Assembly: GCA_030374805.1 (NCBI GenBank)
Contig: JARGSG010000118.1
Location: 1 to 63,559 of the forward strand
Length of the DNA stretch: 63,559 nucleotides
Direction: 5' to 3'
DNA from: Gracilaria gracilis
Taxonomy: Eukaryota; Rhodophyta; Florideophyceae; Gracilariales; Gracilariaceae
The notes beneath the pieces are model-generated. The model saw only the letters and a program-made list of their open reading frames with translations, was not told the DNA's origin and did no database searches. Below are positions 29,897-39,866 of this stretch, in pieces. The first letter of the stretch is position 1. Each line of letters starts with the position of its first letter. The position numbers and the translations under genes are program-made.

Positions 29897-32800
29897 TCAT
29901 GATGAGGGATGCAGCGGGCCATTTCTCGAGACTTCTTCTGTTGTGTATCTGAAGGGGTAGAGCGGTTCCGGATGATCAGGGTCTGGTTCAAAGTCTACCA
30001 GAAATTCTTCATGTCGGCCAAGTAGTCTCACATAATCCATGACTTGTTCTTCGTGCGTTGCGGCGGCTGGTAGGTACCCATACTTTGCAACGACGTAATG
30101 GTATAAGAAGAATATTGTTTCATCTGCACTAAGCCTTGACATCTGTGGGTGCACTCTTTTGGCAAGACGTCCTAGCATCACATGAGCACGCGGGGTGAAG
30201 TACTGGCCATATAGATGGTGGATGCTTAGGCATAGGTGAAAGCAATTCCAAATGATACGATGCTTTTCCCATAATTCACAATCTAACGGAGAGAGCCATT
30301 CTTCGAGTTTTCTGCCCCCAACCTCTAATGCCAAGTAATTGACATCTTCATTGTAGACGTCATAGTCAATGATGATCGGCATGGCAATCAACGGGGGTAG
30401 ACCACCCTGTATCGATATGAAATTTTTCGTTGAGTCTTCTCTCAAGGTCTTAGGTCGGTTACGATACAGCTTGAGTCTTCTCGCGTGAATTCCTCTTCTT
30501 GACATGCGTCGATTAGGTGAGATTAGATAGTATTGCGGGTGTTTGGCTCTAACAATCCGACACGGACCATAAAACTTAGAAATGAGAGGTGGCCACTTCA
30601 CTGTAGGGTTCAAGGCCGCCCCCCGCATGACGAGGACCTGGTCTCCAACTGCAAACCTATGGCTGTGTCGATTGTCATCTTTCCGATTAGGTTGACGCGC
30701 CACTCGTGCCGCTCTTCCGGTTACCGCCGTCTCCAGCTCAAGAATGCGATGCTCTGGGTTGGCTGACGATATAAAGGAGGAAGGGTCCATTGGGTGCATA
30801 CGAGGAGGTATTCCATACATCAGTTGAAAAGGTGAGTATCCTTCGGGAAGTGGCCGTGTTCGGTATCCATAGAGAACGTCGGGCAAAGCTTCATCCCAAT
30901 CGGATCCTGAATCGTGTACGGTTTTTGCAAGTGCTCTCTTAATCGTTCCGACCATTCTCTCGGCACGACCGTTTGACATTGGAGCGTATGCTAAAACAGG
31001 CTTCATAATGATACCATGCCTCCGCATGTATTCTTGAACAGTCCCAGCCAAGAAAGAAGTGGCATTGTCGGATACAATAGTATTTGGGCATCCAAATCGA
31101 GAAACAATCTCCTGTTTCATGAAATCCAAGACATCTCGAGCTGTAGCACTTTTACTTGCTAAAGCCAAAGGCCATCCTGATAAATGCTCAACGCCAATTA
31201 GTAGAAAACGATTTCCACGACTCGTAAAGCGCAATGGTCCGGCGAAATCTACCGAAAATGTGTCGAACAGATTGGTGAGTGGTGCTCTCTGTCCGGCTCG
31301 ATAAGAGGCAAATGGTCCCATGAACTGACAACTCTTGCAGCTTCTCACGTAGTCGGTGACTTCCGAGTAGACATTTGGCCACCAGAATCGATCCGAAATG
31401 TACTTTCTAGTAGCTGCAGGATCCCAATGTCCAATGTCATCATGAAATGTACGGAGGATAAGAAGCCTGTCCTTCATGAATGGAACTAACCTTAAACCAG
31501 AAGATGTCTGCCGATACAGGCGCATGTTCCATACGATAAACTTCTTCGCACTTCGTTTGATAGCACCTCTGACCTTGGGGTTTGATTCATCAATGTCCAT
31601 TTGACTTAGATGTCGGCCAATATTAGCGAGATATGGCTCTAATCCTTCGAACGCTGATGTCGTAGAGGTCATCACAACTGCAGCTTGAGCGGGAGCCAAA
31701 TCTTTTTCTGTTGCTCCGTATCGAGAGAGATAATCCGCAGCCTTATTCTTATCACCTGAGCGATATACGATTTCAAACTCATACTCAGCAAGAAAATCTA
31801 GCCATCTAGCCAATCTGCCATGTACATCTTTCTTTGTGAAAGCATACTTCAATGCTTGGTGATCCGTAATTAGTTGAAACGGTTGGGAACCGAGCAAGTA
31901 CATTCTAAACTTCTTCAACGCAAAGATAACTGCCAGAGCTTCTTGTTCACACACAGAGTACTTCCTTTCAGCTGCTGTCATGGTTTTGCTTGCATATTGT
32001 ATGGGATGGAACATGCCATCAGATTTCTTTTGGGCGAGCACCGCTCCTAATGCGACAGAAGATGCATCTGTCTCCACGCGGAACGGGTTTTCGAAATCTG
32101 GAAATGCCAGAACAGGCGGGCTGGAGAGTTTTTTCTTCAAGGTGTTGAATGCATCCAACATATCAGACGTGAACTCCAGTCGTCCGGAGCCTGAGGTGGA
32201 AGCATGCAAAGGTGCTGCAGTTTCAGCAAAATGTGAAATGAAGCGTCGGTAATATCCGGCAAGTCCGAGGAAGCTTCTTAACTCAGTAGCAGTGGTGGGA
32301 ACTTGCGCCGCTTGAATTGCTTCGATCTTCCTGACGTCTACGGACACTCCATCTTGATTCACGATGTGCCCAAGAAGATGAATCTGCGATTGAGCAAAAT
32401 CACACTTCGTGATCTTAATCTTCAATCCATATGAGGAAATCGTTCCTAAGACCCGTTTGACGTGGTCCATGTGCTCATCAAGACTATTGGAGAATATCAC
32501 AACGTCATCCACGTACACTCGAACAAATGGATATCGGCTGAGGATTGAGTCCATCATTCTCTGAAAGGTTGATGGGGCATTCATTAGGCCAAACGGCATT
32601 ACTTCAAATTGAAAGGTTCCTTGGCGACAGACGAAAGTGGTTATCTCCTTACACTGAGGGGCCATTCGTATCTGCCAATATCCCGAGAAGAGGTCAAGAG
32701 TCGTGAAGAAGGAAGCAGAGCCTAGGTCATCGAATATCTGTTCGATGTTGGGTAAAGGCCAGCGATCAGCTTTCATCACCTGATTCAAAGCGCGGTAATC

Positions 32801-35800
32801 CACGCAGAATCTTGGTTTCCCGTCCTTTTTGGTTGCGATGACGACAGGGAAAGACCAAGGAGAAATTGAAGGCTTGATGATACCGGCAGATAACATCTTA
32901 TCCACTTCATTCTTGATGAATTCGTTATATCGTGGCGGCAATCTTCTGACCCTCGAGTGTATTGGAGAGGTTGTGTTCAGCGAGAACTCATGCATAATAG
33001 GTACGTCCACCGGTCGTAAATCATAAAGGGACCATGCAATAACATCTGAATCGGTAAGCAAAGTCGCAATCTTGGTCTGCACATTTTTTGGTAGGTGGGA
33101 AAGCCTGTTAAGGATGATGGTCATACGATCAATTGAGGGTGGAATGTCTTGACCGTCCAAGGTACACTCAAGTCCTCCTTTCGCGATAGGATTCTGTTCT
33201 GAATTCTGAACATCTGTTACTGGACAAATTTCTTCTGTTGAAATTTGTCTTTCCTCAGGGATGAGTCTTGGATTCATCTCTTCGGGTTGGTTCTCAACCA
33301 TGTTCGGACCTTCATCGCAGGGAAAAGGAGGTTGCTCTGTAAACTCATCCTGGGGTACCTCTTCTTCGAATGCAATGACATACAGACCGTCATCATCTTC
33401 CTCCAACGTTCCTACACGATTGAAAGGCATATTGTGTACTCCAAGATGTGGTGGGTGTGCAGGAAGAGGGACTGGATATCGGATCTGAACGCCAACATCG
33501 ATAAAGTCATTAATCATCCCTTCATTATCCATGGGAAGCAACTTAACTTCATCCTTAATCGGTATTGTTAGAACAGGATCACGATACAGCGGAGAATCAG
33601 GTATGTGTAGCTCTTCTGGCGAGGAGATGTTGACTTCTTCTTCATTTACGGTTTCTTCGGTTTCCTGATTTCCAGCTGCACTTTGATCATTAGTCTCTTC
33701 TCCGTTTCCGTCCACCAAAGTTGCGTTGACGGTATACTCTTGAACACTAGTATCGGTTTCTGGATCCTGAAAGGAGGATGAATTGGGCCCTTCCTCGTTC
33801 ATGCTGCCAGGGCTTTCTGATGCTGCATAGGTGACGATGTCCCCAGCCCTTGGCGGGGGCGGAAGGGTTTCCAAGGGGCGACTATTCCTATTGTCGGGGA
33901 TTGGCCAACCTTCATCGAACCGAACAATCTGGGATCCTTCTGGATCCAACTCTAGGATACCCATATTCCCATAAGGCAACTCAGACACATGTGGAGGAAT
34001 TGGATCACCTGGAGCAAGTCGGGGGTAACGTCGATAAACCCTGAAGATTAGGTTATCAGGCCGCTCATTCGGTTCCTCAGCCCGGAGAAGCACAACGTCA
34101 TTTCGGATAGGGAGAATGAGCTCATGAACAGGCTCCGACTGGGCTGACTCATCTTCAGAACTACTTAGCGCGTGTTCTGCTACTTGTTCGTAGCTAGCGA
34201 GGTTTTCAACTGGTTCGGTTCGACGAAGAAGAGGTTCTTGTTCATCAGTCCCGATGGCCAACTCCTGGATCTCATCTTGGAGGTCTTGCATTGGCCTTCT
34301 CGCAACGTTGCCCGATTCAGCGAGGCTTGAGGATGATATTGGATTTTCTAGCTCAACACGTGCCGGAAGTCTTCGGTCTTCAACAGAGGTAAGAGCATAC
34401 TCCAAACTGTCCACTTTCCTTCTTGGAAATTCTTCAGAATCTTCATAATCGCTTTCAGTATCGCTACCGGTTGAAAATAAATCAGAATCGGAAGTAAAAT
34501 CTTCACTGTCCGTGTCCGAGAGATTCTCAAAGCACTCTACTTCAGGCCTGTGATGATCGAGAGGAAGCACTGTAGATTTTCCCTTGAAAGACATAGAGAC
34601 TTCTTGAGCTCCAAGATCTAGACAAGCTTGAATCGCTTCCAAGGTGGGGCATCCAATGATAACATGAAACGGAGGATTTTCTACCACTAAGAAACTTAGT
34701 GGTATACGTAAGGTGCCAAATTCCACCGGAACGTTCTTGATGCTTCCCCGAACTAGAGACTTTGTCCCATCTGCAACAACGATTCTTCTATTGGAAGGCT
34801 TCAGTTCCAATGAGAGTTTGTGACTAAGCGAAGCTGACATAAGATTGGGAACTGCTCCCGAATCTAATAGAGCTTGGGACTTTGTACCATACAGCGACAC
34901 ATTAACGACCCGGAGGGCCGGTGGAAGCGTCGAAGTACTAGCAAAGCTCACTCGTCTCCCTGAGAGGCTACCAGAGAGGATACGGCGTAGATTCTTCTTG
35001 GCTTCATCCGCATCTCCTCTAGCAAGTTGTCCGAAGGTGATACCGGAAGGGGCTGTCGCTAGCTCTTCGTATACATTGTACTTGCCAATGTGTTCTTGGA
35101 TCTTGATCTTCTTATGCTTGGGCTTCGTCTTTCTCGAGCTAGCGTCTCGGACTTTTGAAGAACTCCTACGTACATCCTTGGTGGTGGTGGACTGCGTTTC
35201 GGGGAACATAATTGGAGAGATGCCGGAAAGGGGACCAGTTCTGGATTGCTTTGGAAGTGGGGCACCTTCTGCATCTCTCTTGGTCGCGGCAACCAGATCT
35301 TCATCATCTGAAGATTCATTGATGATGACTGGGACTTGATTCTGATTCGGCTTCTGCTGATTTGATTTCTTCTGCAGAGCCTTCTCAGCATTCGACTCCG
35401 ATTTCACGCCTTCAAAGGACACCTTCTTCTCCTCATTAATCGGTGGTCTTTTCCAGCAGGTGACAGATGAGTGTCCTATTTTGCCACAGTTACCACAACG
35501 GGTATTCCGATGTGGGTTTAGTTCACAACGGTTGACATAATGGCCAGGTTGATTACAATAAGAGCAGAACTTCTCGGCTTCGGGACAACCAGTATTTTGT
35601 GTCTTCTTCACCAATAGATGCAATTGAGTCATCTGTTCGGCAAGCTTCTCCACTCTATCTTCAAGAGGGGCTGAGACACCTCGAGGGGCTTCCTTTGTCC
35701 TTTGGAGAATCTTCTTGGCCGGTGGTAAAACACTCAGGGCTCCATATGACCCCAAGGCTTTCTTTCCTCCAACAAAAGCCTTAACCAGGCTCTTCAACGC

Positions 35801-36235
35801 GACATAGTCATCTGCTCCACGGAAGATAACAAATTGCGCTAGGTCTGCATATTCCATGACGGCATTTCGGAGCAACCCGAACTTTTCTTTCGAGTTGAAA
35901 CCGGCCTGTTCGAAGAACGAGTCCATTTTCTTCAATGAACCCAGCAAGTCCCCATAATCCAGACGGGCTGACACTGCTCGACGAATTCTTTCCGCCGGTT
36001 CTTCCACAGTTCCGAAGCGCTCAATCAAAGCAGCCTTTACCTTAGCGAAATCCTTTGCTTCGGCTGACAGTGAACCATTAACAGCGTAGTTATCATAGAA
36101 GAAATCAAAGGCTTCTCCTTCAAGGAAACCCAACAACTTGTCGGCCCGGTCGGCGTTATCAACACCGGCTGCTGCCACATTCTCAAAGTAGAAGAGGAAC
36201 TTCCTTACATCGACAGAAGTTCCATTGAAAGACAT
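29897..36235 (-). CDS. Gypsy B Gag-Pol polyprotein
   Basis: 2112 residues starting at the ATG at 36235 (MSFNGTSVDVRKF), just after the primer site; the frame is also open into the LTR. Gag ends with two zinc knuckles, CSYCNQPGHYVNRC (about residue 222) and CGNCGKIGHSSVTC (about 245). The aspartic protease has LLDSGAVPN (about 455). A ~500-residue Asp/Glu/Ser/Pro-rich segment separates it from reverse transcriptase, which has MPFGLMNAPSTF and YVDDVVIFS (about 1240). RNase H begins around VETDASSVALGAVL (about 1390). Integrase has the HHCC zinc site (HDDIGHWDP...CKSCQ, about 1597) and DDE residues in FSVDFAGPL, IVSDNATSF and GRAERMVG. A C-terminal region with FAVGDQVLVM and KFYGPCRIV follows. 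Gag, PR, RT, RH and IN are all in one frame with no stop, so regulation of the Gag:Pol ratio must differ from frameshifting families. Confidence 0.97.
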   Translation of the reverse strand: MSFNGTSVDVRKFLFYFENVAAAGVDNADRADKLLGFLEGEAFDFFYDNYAVNGSLSAEAKDFAKVKAALIERFGTVEEPAERIRRAVSARLDYGDLLGSLKKMDSFFEQAGFNSKEKFGLLRNAVMEYADLAQFVIFRGADDYVALKSLVKAFVGGKKALGSYGALSVLPPAKKILQRTKEAPRGVSAPLEDRVEKLAEQMTQLHLLVKKTQNTGCPEAEKFCSYCNQPGHYVNRCELNPHRNTRCGNCGKIGHSSVTCWKRPPINEEKKVSFEGVKSESNAEKALQKKSNQQKPNQNQVPVIINESSDDEDLVAATKRDAEGAPLPKQSRTGPLSGISPIMFPETQSTTTKDVRRSSSKVRDASSRKTKPKHKKIKIQEHIGKYNVYEELATAPSGITFGQLARGDADEAKKNLRRILSGSLSGRRVSFASTSTLPPALRVVNVSLYGTKSQALLDSGAVPNLMSASLSHKLSLELKPSNRRIVVADGTKSLVRGSIKNVPVEFGTLRIPLSFLVVENPPFHVIIGCPTLEAIQACLDLGAQEVSMSFKGKSTVLPLDHHRPEVECFENLSDTDSEDFTSDSDLFSTGSDTESDYEDSEEFPRRKVDSLEYALTSVEDRRLPARVELENPISSSSLAESGNVARRPMQDLQDEIQELAIGTDEQEPLLRRTEPVENLASYEQVAEHALSSSEDESAQSEPVHELILPIRNDVVLLRAEEPNERPDNLIFRVYRRYPRLAPGDPIPPHVSELPYGNMGILELDPEGSQIVRFDEGWPIPDNRNSRPLETLPPPPRAGDIVTYAASESPGSMNEEGPNSSSFQDPETDTSVQEYTVNATLVDGNGEETNDQSAAGNQETEETVNEEEVNISSPEELHIPDSPLYRDPVLTIPIKDEVKLLPMDNEGMINDFIDVGVQIRYPVPLPAHPPHLGVHNMPFNRVGTLEEDDDGLYVIAFEEEVPQDEFTEQPPFPCDEGPNMVENQPEEMNPRLIPEERQISTEEICPVTDVQNSEQNPIAKGGLECTLDGQDIPPSIDRMTIILNRLSHLPKNVQTKIATLLTDSDVIAWSLYDLRPVDVPIMHEFSLNTTSPIHSRVRRLPPRYNEFIKNEVDKMLSAGIIKPSISPWSFPVVIATKKDGKPRFCVDYRALNQVMKADRWPLPNIEQIFDDLGSASFFTTLDLFSGYWQIRMAPQCKEITTFVCRQGTFQFEVMPFGLMNAPSTFQRMMDSILSRYPFVRVYVDDVVIFSNSLDEHMDHVKRVLGTISSYGLKIKITKCDFAQSQIHLLGHIVNQDGVSVDVRKIEAIQAAQVPTTATELRSFLGLAGYYRRFISHFAETAAPLHASTSGSGRLEFTSDMLDAFNTLKKKLSSPPVLAFPDFENPFRVETDASSVALGAVLAQKKSDGMFHPIQYASKTMTAAERKYSVCEQEALAVIFALKKFRMYLLGSQPFQLITDHQALKYAFTKKDVHGRLARWLDFLAEYEFEIVYRSGDKNKAADYLSRYGATEKDLAPAQAAVVMTSTTSAFEGLEPYLANIGRHLSQMDIDESNPKVRGAIKRSAKKFIVWNMRLYRQTSSGLRLVPFMKDRLLILRTFHDDIGHWDPAATRKYISDRFWWPNVYSEVTDYVRSCKSCQFMGPFASYRAGQRAPLTNLFDTFSVDFAGPLRFTSRGNRFLLIGVEHLSGWPLALASKSATARDVLDFMKQEIVSRFGCPNTIVSDNATSFLAGTVQEYMRRHGIIMKPVLAYAPMSNGRAERMVGTIKRALAKTVHDSGSDWDEALPDVLYGYRTRPLPEGYSPFQLMYGIPPRMHPMDPSSFISSANPEHRILELETAVTGRAARVARQPNRKDDNRHSHRFAVGDQVLVMRGAALNPTVKWPPLISKFYGPCRIVRAKHPQYYLISPNRRMSRRGIHARRLKLYRNRPKTLREDSTKNFISIQGGLPPLIAMPIIIDYDVYNEDVNYLALEVGGRKLEEWLSPLDCELWEKHRIIWNCFHLCLSIHHLYGQYFTPRAHVMLGRLAKRVHPQMSRLSADETIFFLYHYVVAKYGYLPAAATHEEQVMDYVRLLGRHEEFLVDFEPDPDHPEPLYPFRYTTEEVSRNGPLHPSS

Positions 36236-36256
36236 AACAGACTCACGAGGCACGAG

Positions 36257-36274
36257 GCCCTGCTGGGGGTACCA
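36257..36274 (-). promoter_or_regulatory. Primer-binding site of gypsy B
   Basis: In element sense TGGTACCCCCAGCAGGGC, directly next to the 5' LTR end ...GTCCACA. The initial TGG pairs with a tRNA 3' CCA. The rest is not the common initiator-Met site TGGTATCAGAGC; the matching tRNA was not identified. Confidence 0.8.
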
Positions 36275-36796
36275 TGTGGACGTCATTTTTGTGGCCACGT
36301 TGGCTAAACGACGCGGGTGGTGACAACCCAGAAACAAGACTAGAATGCCAGGGGGTACCAGCCTATGAAGGCAATGAGTAACAGCGTAAGCCGCTGAATA
36401 GCCCAAACTATGAGTATTGAGATGGCACACGGTGGTGCCAGTGATACTTATAACGAACAAAGCGAAATATTCGCGCCCTGTCGGTGAATAGCTACGAACG
36501 GCTGAAGTCCCCCAACAAACTTCAGAGGGAGACTCGAACGATACGGTAAAAGCTCTACGTCAAACTCCAGGCGCGAACTTAGTAGGCTTACAATTAATCT
36601 GGAGACCAATTATAGACGAACGAAGGGGGAGCCAGTTCGCAGATGCAAGTGACAAGTGGTGAAAGTGGAAGGGAAAGGCCGGACCACTCCGCGGCCAAGC
36701 AGAATGAAAGAAAAAAAGGGGGAAACAAATCAATGGAACGAGGGAAACAAGCAATGATTGCGTTTCTGAAAGAAGGGGGGGTTTGTTGAGCCTGTG

Positions 36797-36846
36797 TTGG
36801 TGGTGGTGGTGGTGGTGGTGGTGGTGGTGGTGGTGGTGGTGGTGGT
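36797..36846. repeat. (TGG)n microsatellite in the 5' LTR
   Basis: Fifty-base pure run, the shorter partner of the tract at 28446-28510. Confidence 0.95.
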
Positions 36847-37498
36847 CGAAGATGAGAATCTGAAGTTGGGCATGGCTTATATAGACGATGGAGACCTTCG
36901 AATCCAGCTGAATATCGACGGTACAATTTTGTGTGAACCATGAGTAACAAGATGTAACCCAGATGCAGTTTTCATGCATGATTGTGTAACCAGTGTAGCC
37001 TTACTAGTTGCTCGCAGGCACATAATAGTTTCTTCGGGTAACAGACAACTTGTCGCAAAGATAATGCTTTGTTGGCACAATTTCCAAGTCCGCGAGAGTT
37101 CATAATCACTTCAATCTGAAACCTGATTCGGGAAGATCATCCGTTACGTACACGATACAGCAAGTTTCAAGGGAATCTATCGAGCAGTTTTCGCTGCCGA
37201 AAATAGCATTAGTGGGTGCGGGAATTTGAAGGGGTTATATCCATGAACATCGCCATTTCACCTCTTCTCCGTGTATTTCCTTGTTGTCCGGGTTCATTTC
37301 ACATCACACGACTGATTACACAAACTTTGCACTGATAGTGCACGATTTGTACATGAAGTGTACTCGTAAGAACATTCCCTCCGTCCTTGGATATATCCTT
37401 AGAGTAGAGTTAGTTGGTGGTTAGGTCATTCTCAGGAGGCGTCTAGGTGATATTCGTAGTGTGGGGAGGGTGCCGGGGCTTCTCTTTGCATTGAGTGC

Positions 37499-38074
37499 AT
37501 GCTGCGTTGGAAGTCCACGGATGTACTTCGTGTTGGCGTTCACACGGTGACGCTTCGGTTGCACGTGTATTTCAGGGGTAGCGGGGAGAAGTGGTATGCG
37601 GTCGACTTCTTCGTTGCCAACACCATGGCACGTTTCCATCCTGGTGCTCCGCGTCCCGTCGTCATTTCGCCTGACAGCCCTCATGGACTGCCATTGCCGT
37701 TACTGCCGCCGCCGCCCCCGTCGCCGCCTCCGCTACTGTCGCCGCCGCCCGCAAACTCCCCGCACTTCTCGCCGCCGCCGGTACCCCGAGCCGCCTCGTC
37801 GTCTGGTGGGGACTCCGTTCGCTTCGTGCGATATGTCCCTGCCGTGCACAGTCCGAGGCGTGGAAGTCCGCCGCCTCGAGATGCGGCCAGGCGGATTAGT
37901 CGCCGTCGTCGCATATGTGGTGGAAGTGCCGCTGGGCGCCCTTCCAGCTCCTACCTTCGCGGATGGCACGACGCCATCCGCGTAGTCGAAGAGGAGCTGC
38001 CTCGCGGGGCTGTGGCCATCCTGACCCGACTGCTCCACGAGTTGCGGGAAGTGCACGAGCGATATGGGATATAG
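37499..38074 (+). CDS. Antisense open frame inside the LTR (5' copy)
   Basis: Counterpart of 29163-29738 in the other LTR, 191 codons with no stops. A stable hairpin (CGCGGATGG / CCATCCGCG) lies within its 3' half. Same caveats: product and translation are unproven. Confidence 0.35.
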   Translation: MLRWKSTDVLRVGVHTVTLRLHVYFRGSGEKWYAVDFFVANTMARFHPGAPRPVVISPDSPHGLPLPLLPPPPPSPPPLLSPPPANSPHFSPPPVPRAASSSGGDSVRFVRYVPAVHSPRRGSPPPRDAARRISRRRRICGGSAAGRPSSSYLRGWHDAIRVVEEELPRGAVAILTRLLHELREVHERYGI

Positions 38075-38188
38075 AATATAAAATATAATGCATATTTGCT
38101 ACTGTATGCAATAATAAATATACTCTGCTTTCTGCTTATCGCTCTTCCTCCTCGCCCTTCTTCCTCATTTTCACACTTTCACAATAAT

Positions 38189-38631
38189 TTTGAAAAAGTG
38201 AAAAACAACAACATCTCTTCGCAGTGTAGAATGATGCTTGAAAGAAGGAGCGCAATTTCTTGTTTTAGAACTGCAATCATTGTTCCCGTACAGCTCCCGT
38301 ACAGTTCATTTTAGGGCCCAAAAGTCATATGCTCGCTACAAGTGGCGATCTACTCCACCAGTTCAAGCCAAGCTTCAGTATACATATTCATATTCACGAT
38401 CTTGGTCTGTAAATAGAACTGCAACGTTTTATTCCTCATTTGTAGCAACGCTTTGAAGCCTACTATAGCCGGAGGGCTGCCTTCCACTCTACTCCATTTA
38501 GGAGCACAGCAGCGCCAATATAAAATAGAACTTGTGCCAACCTTTTGAGCGTCCGTGCTTTCAGAACGACGGACAAGATCCCTTGCTCGATTCATTTGAC
38601 AGTTGTGTTCTTTACTATCGGGCGACGCGGA
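38189..38631. other. Upstream region of the CCCH zinc-finger gene
   Basis: No gene seen. TATAAAAT occurs near 38518, about 110 bp before the ATG, and could be its TATA box. Confidence 0.45.
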
Positions 38632-39162
38632 ATGGAGACGGCAGAGGAATGTAGCGAAGATGGTGCTATTGGCATTGTTGAATCGGAACTGACTACGCAA
38701 CTCAATGGCTCGTCTATGCCCCAAGCTGAAAGCTCCGTGCCGAGAAGATGGCCTTATTCTAAGCTCAATCTAATGTACAAGACCAAGATATGCAGACAAT
38801 ATGAGAAAGACGGTCATTGTAGCTACGGGCTAAAGTGTCAGTACGCGCACGGATCTCACGAGCTGCGGCCGATCCAGATACACCCGCAATTAAAAACAAA
38901 GCGTTGCCGAAATTTCGTGGATAGCGGCAAGTGCTCGTACGGCGTGCAATGCCACTTCTTTCACGGCGAAAACCACCTGTTTAAAACGAATGTGGAGTAC
39001 TTCAAGTGCATTTGCAAGATGATGAAGAATCATCGCTTTCTGTTTGATTTAAATTGCTGCAGTGATGCTGAAAGTGAAGAGGTTGATGCCACCATATGTG
39101 CAAAGGACGAATGTAATGGATGTGCTTCATGCTCGCCACTTTCACCGTTTTCAAACGGATGA
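38632..39162 (+). CDS. Tandem CCCH zinc-finger protein (TTP/TIS11 type)
   Basis: 176 residues from the ATG at 38632 (METAEECSEDG). Two fingers of exact C-X8-C-X5-C-X3-H spacing are present: CRQYEKDGHCSYGLKCQYAH and CRNFVDSGKCSYGVQCHFFH. They are separated by 18 residues, each preceded by a basic YKTK/LKTKR lead-in. This is the tristetraprolin architecture, which binds AU-rich elements in mRNA 3' UTRs and promotes decay. The protein is short: an acidic N-terminus and a Cys-containing C-terminus (CAKDECNGCASC) flank the fingers. AATAAA lies at 39258. A degenerate paralogue follows 0.7 kb downstream in the same orientation, suggesting tandem duplication. Confidence 0.9.
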   Translation: METAEECSEDGAIGIVESELTTQLNGSSMPQAESSVPRRWPYSKLNLMYKTKICRQYEKDGHCSYGLKCQYAHGSHELRPIQIHPQLKTKRCRNFVDSGKCSYGVQCHFFHGENHLFKTNVEYFKCICKMMKNHRFLFDLNCCSDAESEEVDATICAKDECNGCASCSPLSPFSNG

Positions 39163-39866
39163 TGGTGAATGCGTTTATTTGATTTGCTCGAGAGAGTTGG
39201 TCTCGTCGCGAGTGCAGTTTCTCTCAACAGCAGCTCACTATGTTTAATGCAAACGAGAATAAATTCCGCGTTAATTGGGGGTACAAGTGGACTTTTGGCG
39301 TGGGTGCAGATTTGCAAAATCTTGTTGTTTGCCATGAGGGAAGAGGCAAAAGTGCAATCCCGAACACAAGAACGATGTTATTTATATTTGTCTCTTTAGT
39401 TTTGTATTATTTTTGTCATGTAGCTTCCAGTGGCACAAATACAAAGCAGTGGTAATGTGGAAGGTTTAAGACATGTGAGCGCAAGCACGACGGTGATGTT
39501 AAAGCTTGGAAGAGACAAAAGCAGAAAGCTCACTGATTGTGCTGATGGTGCGTATTGGAATCGCGAGCCATGACATTTGGGGGGGCATGTTGGTGGCGAT
39601 GACGGTATTGGAAGATTAAAGTATTGTACGCGCGGGTGGTACTGCTGTTTGCTTGGCAGATGGGATGGCTTGTTGCAGGTTGTTTTGCTTCATGATCATG
39701 TTGACTGGTGACCAAATTGAGTGTGGCGCTACGGGTACAATTTGAGTGCTGCTCAGAAATGTGGGCGTAGAGAAGGTTTGGTATGGCTGAGGTTGTGCTT
39801 ACGTACGTTCTTGATACTGCGCGGGTTGAGAAAGCGGAAATAAAGTGCAAATGAGAAACCAAATGA
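39163..39866. other. Spacer between the two CCCH genes
   Basis: AATAAA at 39258-39263 is a candidate polyA signal for the upstream gene. Nothing else supported. Confidence 0.45.
39258..39263 (+). promoter_or_regulatory. Candidate polyadenylation signal of the CCCH gene
   Basis: AATAAA 96 bp after the stop codon at 39162. Confidence 0.5.

Larger units (their letters stand above)
27925..38183 (-). mobile_element. Ty3/gypsy element B, complete and apparently recent
   Basis: 10,259 bp with long terminal repeats at both ends, TG...CA termini (TGTGGACG...TTTCACA on the plus strand), and a 5-bp target duplication ATAAT at 27920-27924 and 38184-38188. A primer-binding site abuts the 5' LTR and a polypurine tract abuts the 3' LTR. 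The single internal gene is uninterrupted. By eye the two LTRs differ at only about ten positions plus a microsatellite length change over 1.9 kb, pointing to recent insertion. Confidence 0.97.
36275..38183 (-). repeat. 5' LTR of gypsy B
   Basis: 1909 bp, TG...CA ends, promoter-bearing LTR for the minus-strand transcript. It differs from the 3' LTR at scattered single bases (for example near 36329, 36509, 36671, 37018, 37040, 37730 and 38027) and in the (TGG)n length. Confidence 0.97.
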
